Below are positions 6,557 through 11,006 of a DNA stretch of 11,006 nucleotides, in pieces. Below the pieces are notes generated by a model. That model was not told the DNA's origin. It saw only the letters and a program-made list of their open reading frames with translations, and ran no database searches. Origin of the DNA: CAYUVF01 sp964448045 (GTDB taxonomy: Bacteria > Bacteroidota > Rhodothermia > Rhodothermales > Salinibacteraceae). How positions within the stretch are numbered: the first letter of the stretch is position 1; the number at the start of each line of letters is the position of its first letter. The position numbers and the translations under genes are program-made. The DNA lies in NCBI GenBank assembly GCA_964448045.1, contig CAYUVF010000085.1:1-11006 (forward strand), in the 5' to 3' direction.

Positions 6557-9043
6557 ATGTATCGACTTCTTATTATCGCCCTTCTGGGCGGATGGCTCGT
6601 CCTGTCCGGCTGTGCCGGGTCACAGGCGGCGCAGTCTGCTCAAAACAACGAGCGCGCCTCCGCGCAGCAATCCGACGCGGATGACGACGGCGAACTCAAA
6701 CCGTACAGCGAGGTCATCACCGACGAGGCCGACTCCGACGAGGGCCTTGTCACGACCCATCGCATCGACGACAAGCTCTACTACGAAATTCCCGACTCGC
6801 TCTTCGGGAGCGAGATGCTGATGGTCACCCGCATCGCCCGCACCGCCGACGAGATTGGCTATGGCGGTGAGAAAGCCAACACGCAGGTGCTGCGTTGGCA
6901 GAAGCGCGACAAAAAAGTCTTCCTGCGCGTCGTTAGCTACGAGAACACGGCCAATCCGGAGGATCCCATCTACCGCGCTGTCCAGAATTCCAACCTGGAG
7001 CCGATCATGATGGCGTTCGATATCGCGTCGCTGAATGAAGACTCCACCGGCGTCGTGATCGAAGCGACCGATCTCTTCACGAGCGATGTGCCTGCGCTGG
7101 GACTGCAAGACAGCCGGCGCGAGGCCTACCGCGTGCGCCGGCTCGATGACGACCGCACCTACATCAGCACCGTGAAGAGCTTTCCGGAGAACGTGGAGGT
7201 GGAGAATGTGCTGACGTATCAGGCGCAGAATCCGCCCTCGAACAGCTCCACCGGTACGATCACGCTGGAGATGAACCACTCGATGGTGCTACTCCCCAAG
7301 GAGCCGATGGCGCCGCGTCTCTGCGATCAGCGCGTGGGCTACTTCAGTGTCGAGCGCACCAACTTCAGCGCCGAGGAGCAGAAGGCGGCTGAAGAATGCT
7401 TCATCACGCGCTGGCGTTTAGAGCCAAGCGATCCGGAGGCCTTTGCGCGCGGCGAACTCGTCGAGCCCGTCGAGCCCATCGTCTACTACATCGACCCGGC
7501 TACGCCCGAGAAGTGGCGCCCGTACCTGAAGCAGGGCGTCGAAGACTGGCAGGAGGCCTTCGAGGCGGCCGGCTTCAAGAACGCGATCATCGCGAAAGAT
7601 CCGCCCTCCGAAGCGGAGGATCCCGAGTTCGATCCGGCTGATGTGCGCTACTCCACGATTCGCTACTTCGCGTCGGAGACGCAGAACGCCTACGGACCGC
7701 ACGTGCATGATCCGCGCTCCGGCGAGATCCTGGAGAGCGACATCGGCTGGTATCACAACGTGATGAACCTGCTGCGCAACTGGTACTTCGTGCAGACGGC
7801 CGCCACCAACCCGGAGGCGCGGGCGCCGCAGTTCGACGATGATGTGATGGGCGAGCTCATCCGCTTCGTCGCCGCCCACGAGGTGGGCCACACGATCGGC
7901 CTGCCGCACAACTGGGGCTCCAGCCACGCCGTCCCCGTCGATTCGCTGCGCTCGCCGACGTACACCGACACCCACGGCACGGCGCCGTCCATCATGGACT
8001 ACGCCCGCTTCAACTACGTCGCCCAGCCCGGCGACGGCGTGACCAACTTCATGCCCCGCATCGGCACGTACGACAAGTGGTCCGTCAAGTGGGGCTACCG
8101 GCCGATCGACGCCGACTCGCCCGAAGCCGAGGCCGACATTCTCGACGATTGGATTCTCGAGGTCGCCGACGATCCGTACTACTTTTACGGCGAGCAGTCG
8201 GGCTACAAAGTCGATCCGCGCTCCCAGAACGAGGACCTCGGCGACGATGCCGTCAAGGCCAGCGCATATGGCGTGGCCAACCTGCAGCGCATTCTCGATA
8301 ACCTGACCGAGTGGTCGTACGAGGACGGCACCAACTACGACACGCTCGAAGAGCTGTACGGCCAGGTCGTGGGACAGTGGCGTCGCTACATGGGCCACGT
8401 CGTCCGCGAGATTGGCGGCGTCTACGAGACGCACAAGACGTTCGATCAGGACGGCCCCGTGTACGAGCCGGTACCGCGCGCCAATCAGGAGGAAGCGATG
8501 GCGTTTCTAACTGATCACGTTTTCGAGACGCCCACGTGGATGGTCAACCCCGACGTGCTGCGCCGCTTCGAGGGGGCCGGCATGCTGGAGCGGGTGCGCT
8601 CCGGCCAGGTCGGCATTCTCAATACGATCCTCGACTTCCAGCGCATGGCTCGCCTTATTGAGGCCGAGGCCGTGGAAGGCGAGGACGTGTACCTGGTCGG
8701 TGAGATGCTTGCAGATCTGCGCGAGGGCGTGTGGACCGAGCTCGGTGACGGCGAGGCCATCGGGCCGTACCGCCGCAACCTGCAGCGCGGCTACATCGAC
8801 CGGATGGAGTATCTCATGACCGAGGAGGCCGATCTGCCGCCGCCGCAGTTCCGCCAGTACTTCAACGTGACACCGGTGAACGCTAGTCAGTCGGACATCC
8901 GGGCGTACGTGCGCGGGGAGTTGCAGACGCTTCGGGGCGAGATCGAAACCGCCCTCATCCGCACTAACGATTCGATGACCGAGCTGCACCTGGAAGATGC
9001 GCTCGCCCGCATCGACGCCATCCTCGACCCCGAGGAAGGATGA
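6557..9043 (+). CDS. Zinc-dependent metalloprotease lipoprotein (DUF5117/DUF4953 type, metzincin-like)
   Basis: The 828-residue product has a short signal peptide with lipobox LSGC (Cys19), then a Gln/Asp-rich linker (residues about 21-48). The N-terminal half (about 50-300) resembles the beta-rich DUF5117 region. The catalytic half has the extended metzincin motif HEVGHTIGLPH: His441, Glu442, His445 and His451. A Met-turn candidate SIMDYARFNY (Met480) follows, and then the QPGDGVT block typical of this family. Length is normal for the family, which is common in Bacteroidota and presumed to act on the cell surface or in the periplasm. The product is rich in Asp and Glu, consistent with a salt-adapted proteome. 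The gene starts 88 bp after the plug gene with no terminator between, so co-transcription is possible. The start at 6557 is set by the lipoprotein signal; the open frame upstream overlaps the plug gene and is rejected. Confidence 0.9.
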   Translation: MYRLLIIALLGGWLVLSGCAGSQAAQSAQNNERASAQQSDADDDGELKPYSEVITDEADSDEGLVTTHRIDDKLYYEIPDSLFGSEMLMVTRIARTADEIGYGGEKANTQVLRWQKRDKKVFLRVVSYENTANPEDPIYRAVQNSNLEPIMMAFDIASLNEDSTGVVIEATDLFTSDVPALGLQDSRREAYRVRRLDDDRTYISTVKSFPENVEVENVLTYQAQNPPSNSSTGTITLEMNHSMVLLPKEPMAPRLCDQRVGYFSVERTNFSAEEQKAAEECFITRWRLEPSDPEAFARGELVEPVEPIVYYIDPATPEKWRPYLKQGVEDWQEAFEAAGFKNAIIAKDPPSEAEDPEFDPADVRYSTIRYFASETQNAYGPHVHDPRSGEILESDIGWYHNVMNLLRNWYFVQTAATNPEARAPQFDDDVMGELIRFVAAHEVGHTIGLPHNWGSSHAVPVDSLRSPTYTDTHGTAPSIMDYARFNYVAQPGDGVTNFMPRIGTYDKWSVKWGYRPIDADSPEAEADILDDWILEVADDPYYFYGEQSGYKVDPRSQNEDLGDDAVKASAYGVANLQRILDNLTEWSYEDGTNYDTLEELYGQVVGQWRRYMGHVVREIGGVYETHKTFDQDGPVYEPVPRANQEEAMAFLTDHVFETPTWMVNPDVLRRFEGAGMLERVRSGQVGILNTILDFQRMARLIEAEAVEGEDVYLVGEMLADLREGVWTELGDGEAIGPYRRNLQRGYIDRMEYLMTEEADLPPPQFRQYFNVTPVNASQSDIRAYVRGELQTLRGEIETALIRTNDSMTELHLEDALARIDAILDPEEG

Positions 9044-9095
9044 TGGCCGGACCGGGGAAGCAGGCAGCCCCTGCGTCTCCATCCGTCCCCAATAA

Positions 9096-9131
9096 AAAAC
9101 GCCCCATCTCCATCCGGAGGTGGGGCGTTTT
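9096..9131. terminator. Bidirectional terminator between metalloprotease and cold-shock genes
   Basis: A 16-bp stem (9096-9111 with 9116-9131) with one G-U type pair closes a four-base loop, ATCC. The stem is bounded by A-rich sequence on the left and TTTT on the right, so it can end transcripts from both convergent genes. It lies 52 bases past the metalloprotease stop and 22 bases past the cold-shock stop. Confidence 0.92.
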
Positions 9132-9153
9132 GGTATTTGATGTCGTATCAGCG

Positions 9154-9369
9154 TTAGCCGATGATGACCACTTCTTGTGCGTTGGGGCCCTTCTCGCCGT
9201 GTCCGACCGTGAACTCGACACGGTCTTCCTCCTCCAGCGTACGGAAACCATCGCCTTCAATTTCACTGTAATGGACGAACAGATCGTCGCCCCCATCTTC
9301 GGGCACGATGAAGCCGTACCCCTTCTTGTCGCTGAACCACTTTACGGTTCCTACTTGTCGCTCTGCCAT
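9154..9369 (-). CDS. csp: Cold-shock domain protein, CspA family
   Basis: The 71-residue product is a single cold-shock domain of the usual length. It has the RNP1 motif KGYGFI (residues 16-21) and RNP2 DLFVHY (29-34), with the nucleic-acid-stacking residues Trp11, Phe12, Phe20, Phe31 and His33 in place, and the closing GPNAQEVVI strand. Such proteins bind single-stranded RNA and DNA and act as RNA chaperones in the cytoplasm. Whether this one is cold-induced or constitutive cannot be told from the coding sequence. The gene stands alone on the minus strand with a strong promoter about 110 bases upstream of the expected leader end and shares a bidirectional terminator with its convergent neighbour. 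Confidence 0.97.
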   Translation of the reverse strand: MAERQVGTVKWFSDKKGYGFIVPEDGGDDLFVHYSEIEGDGFRTLEEEDRVEFTVGHGEKGPNAQEVVIIG

Positions 9370-9480
9370 GATGCCTAACTACAGAGATCTGATTCTAAGA
9401 ATGATGAGTCGGGCAGAGCCGTTACGGCCAACCCCGTACTCCATAATGCCGGTGCGCGGCCTTCGAACATCTGCCTTTGA
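9370..9480 (-). promoter_or_regulatory. Long 5' leader of the cold-shock gene
   Basis: If transcription starts about seven bases after the -10 at 9487-9492, the mRNA has an untranslated leader of about 110 nt. Long leaders that refold with temperature are known for E. coli cspA; a similar role here is inference from length and gene identity only. I see no conserved cold-box motif that I can name and no clear Shine-Dalgarno sequence before the ATG. Confidence 0.45.
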
Positions 9481-9486
9481 TTTCGA

Positions 9487-9516
9487 ATAATAATGATCTT
9501 GTTAATTCATTGTCAA
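9487..9516 (-). promoter_or_regulatory. Promoter of the cold-shock gene
   Basis: On the minus strand TTGACA (9516-9511) is a perfect -35 and TATTAT (9492-9487) is a five-of-six -10, separated by 18 AT-rich bases. Both the sequence and the surrounding drop in GC mark it as a strong housekeeping-type promoter. Confidence 0.75.
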
Positions 9517-9543
9517 GTTTTGGGTAAAGTGACCGGCAGAAAG

Positions 9544-9687
9544 TCAAGGCCGATGGCGATCTTCCACTGTACAGCCGAGGGAGACGGCGATGCGTAGCAG
9601 AATCACGCTGCGGTGAATGCCCACGGCGGCTCCGGCCCAACTGGGTCCCGTGACATGAGCCGGGTTAACGAGCAGTGGAATCAGCAT
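9544..9687 (-). CDS. Possible 47-residue small ORF or gene remnant
   Basis: Between the cold-shock promoter and the M14 fragment, 9517-9747 holds no convincing gene. The only reading frame I find worth recording is 47 codons, beginning MLIPLLVNPAHVTG and ending TVEDRHRP, with a moderately hydrophobic middle (SVILLRIAVSLGC). About 63% of its third codon positions are G or C by my count, which neither supports nor excludes coding. There is no recognisable family and no clear ribosome binding site. It may be chance or the tail of a decayed gene. Confidence 0.15.
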   Translation of the reverse strand: MLIPLLVNPAHVTGPSWAGAAVGIHRSVILLRIAVSLGCTVEDRHRP

Positions 9688-9747
9688 ATATTTGTGGCGG
9701 AGAGGCCCCATTAAATCACGTGCGTATTATACGAAGTCCCGCAGTCT

Positions 9748-9993
9748 ATGACCTTATCTGATCTCATTCCCTCGGACCCCACCTTTTGCACCCACGCCGA
9801 TGTGGTCGATTCCATCCGTGCGGCCTGCACCGGCTCTCCACTGGTGTCGTGGCACGAACTGGGCGAAAGCGAGGAGGGGCGGCCCATCGATGGCATTGTG
9901 CTGGGGGATGGGCCGGTCACCGTTAGCCTGATTGCTGGAAACCACGCCGATGTCAGCCAGAGAGAAGGCTACGAGGGGGGCCGGAGGTTGTAG
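9748..9993 (+). pseudogene. Truncated M14 zinc carboxypeptidase-like gene, 5' fragment
   Basis: The first 68 codons read like the start of an M14 metallocarboxypeptidase. The block ELGESEEGRPIDGIVLGDG (residues 37-55) leads into VTVSLIAGNHAD (57-68), where the family continues with Glu as the second zinc ligand of HxxE. Here His66 is present but position 69 is Val, and everything after it (SQREGYEGGRRL, then a stop) is unlike the family. A complete M14 enzyme needs roughly 300 more residues including a third zinc ligand and catalytic Glu, so this fragment cannot be active. The break lies at about 9952, and its out-of-family tail overlaps the 3' end of the convergent propeller gene. Whether the break is biological or an assembly join is open. 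Confidence 0.7.
9952..9968. other. Breakpoint between M14 fragment and propeller gene
   Basis: M14 similarity ends with the Asp codon at 9949-9951 and the propeller stop codon (minus strand) lies at 9969-9971. Only these 17 bases separate them, and they belong recognisably to neither family. I see no inverted repeat, target-site duplication or insertion-sequence end here. Confidence 0.55.
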
Positions 9994-11006
9994 CTGCGAA
10001 TCTCAACGCTTGGGGCCTGCTGCGTTGCGTACAGCCTCGTTTCATCGGGGACAACGGCGATGCCCAGCACAGCGCCGTTTAGATCGTAGACTTGTTTCAG
10101 GTTGCCGTCCCAATCGAAGACGCGGACGGTGTCGCCATAATTACCCTGCTGGTCTCGGAGGCGTCCTGAATACAGGGCGTAGATATGACGCTGTGTGGTG
10201 GCTATGTCGATGTAACCATACCGTGTCTCGTCGGTTGACTGTCGAGCCGGTTCCCCCTGCATCGTACCCACTTCAAAAGTCGGATTGAAATGCGCTGGGC
10301 CTTGCACCAGCAGCTTGCGGATCCCGTTGGGACGGTAGATCTCGAGCCGGTCTGCGTAGAAGGTCCCCAGCGCCAGAAGGGACCGATCGGGGTTAGGCTT
10401 CATCCAACTTTGGTAGGCGTGTTGAAGCACAGCAAGGGGCACTCCTTCACGGGACGGAGGGGAAATGCCTGTGGTGCCCATAAATGTGCCTTCAGGGCCA
10501 AATTGGGCCAGCCGCCCTTCCTCGGTTAGGAATCCAGGGCTGACGAAAAGTGAATCGCCGAGCCAGGTCGGGGCGGTCGGCGTAAAGCCAATATTCAGGT
10601 TGACGATACCATCACCCAGTTCAAACGCTCCGCGCAGGTACGCCTCAAGATCGACATATGTGAGACGAAGTTCGGGCATGTCATAGATCCAAAACCGAGG
10701 CGGATCTCCGGAAACAACGTCGAAGGACCATGTTCCGATAAATTCGCCGGGGCCCTCGCCCAGTGTGCCAAGAGCGGTCACGTAAGATCCATCCGATGCG
10801 CGAATGACGTGAATGGGCGGTTGCCCATACGCGTCTTTAATAATCAGATAGGGCCCTGCTATTACGATTTTGGACGGACGCGCCAACGTGTCAGCTTCGG
10901 TCAGCGTTTGGCCATTCAGCTGGATGACATCCGATTCGTTAAACGAAACGTTTTTGTCCGGCTGTTCGGTAGATTCTTGCGACCCCGAACGTTCATTGCA
11001 CGCCAT
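9969..11006 (-). CDS. Six-bladed beta-propeller lipoprotein (BF3164/TolB-like family), 5' end missing
   Basis: The visible 345 residues fit the BF3164-like six-bladed propeller family common in Bacteroidota: AGPYLIIKDAYGQPPIHVIR (50-69), the signature GEGPGEF (83-89), repeated blade strands such as FWIYDMPELRLTYVDL, and a last blade ending VPDETRLYATQQAP. Function is unknown; such proteins are usually surface or periplasmic. The window ends on an in-frame Met codon, but the next residues are Ala-Cys, so M-A-C is probably the end of a lipobox and the true start lies beyond 11006. The gene looks less GC-rich than the left part of the window: two 60-base rows I counted have 31 and 34 G+C, against 44 and 45 for two rows in the protease genes. 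It converges on the M14 fragment. Confidence 0.85.
   Translation of the reverse strand: MACNERSGSQESTEQPDKNVSFNESDVIQLNGQTLTEADTLARPSKIVIAGPYLIIKDAYGQPPIHVIRASDGSYVTALGTLGEGPGEFIGTWSFDVVSGDPPRFWIYDMPELRLTYVDLEAYLRGAFELGDGIVNLNIGFTPTAPTWLGDSLFVSPGFLTEEGRLAQFGPEGTFMGTTGISPPSREGVPLAVLQHAYQSWMKPNPDRSLLALGTFYADRLEIYRPNGIRKLLVQGPAHFNPTFEVGTMQGEPARQSTDETRYGYIDIATTQRHIYALYSGRLRDQQGNYGDTVRVFDWDGNLKQVYDLNGAVLGIAVVPDETRLYATQQAPSVEIRSYNLRPPS

Noticed and set aside
7418..8434. Long minus-strand reading frame of 338 codons inside the metalloprotease gene
   Set aside because: It is a GC-driven antisense shadow; the opposite strand encodes a clear metzincin with an intact active site.
9541..9747. Possible insertion-sequence remnant or promoter between the cold-shock and M14 genes
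   Set aside because: I found no terminal inverted repeats, transposase fragments or well-spaced promoter hexamers; only a doubtful 47-codon frame.

Overview
The window looks like the chromosome of a GC-rich member of the Bacteroidota/Rhodothermota lineage, probably a Rhodothermales or Salinibacter-type halophile or marine relative. The evidence is a Hc1-type histone H1-like protein, a DUF3078 outer-membrane protein, a type IX secretion system (T9SS) plug protein, a DUF5117/DUF4953-type metzincin lipoprotein and a BF3164-like six-bladed propeller lipoprotein. Shine-Dalgarno sites are weak or absent and several proteins are acidic. The genus assignment is inference. Bases 1-26 are not biological: they match the Illumina TruSeq read-2 adapter, so the left edge is a contig end with untrimmed adapter.

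Layout, left to right. The 5' part of dnaE (minus strand, cut by the contig edge) diverges from an acetylglutamate-kinase-like gene (675-1418) whose catalytic residues appear lost. A promoter at 1477-1505 serves a small histone H1-like gene (1581-1772), closed by a strong hairpin terminator. A plus-strand run of four envelope genes follows with gaps of 41-88 bp: a DUF3078 outer-membrane protein, a 7-TM membrane zinc peptidase fused to a TPR-like C-terminal region, a T9SS plug lipoprotein and a large zinc metalloprotease lipoprotein. Their common theme is outer-membrane and secretion biology plus proteolysis, but no experiment-like evidence ties them together. A bidirectional terminator (9096-9131) separates this run from a convergent cold-shock gene (minus strand) with a clear promoter and a leader of about 110 nt.

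The right end is irregular. An M14 carboxypeptidase-like reading frame starts at 9748 but stops resembling the family at about 9951, inside its HxxE zinc motif. Seventeen bases later lies the 3' end of a convergent six-bladed beta-propeller lipoprotein gene that runs off the window. The propeller gene looks less GC-rich than the rest. This is either a real rearrangement or a chimeric assembly join; the retained adapter makes the second possibility serious.

No tRNA, rRNA, CRISPR array, transposase or phage gene was seen. The best candidates for new biology are the degenerate ArgB-like protein, the 7-TM/HELVH/TPR-like fusion peptidase and its placement beside a T9SS plug gene.
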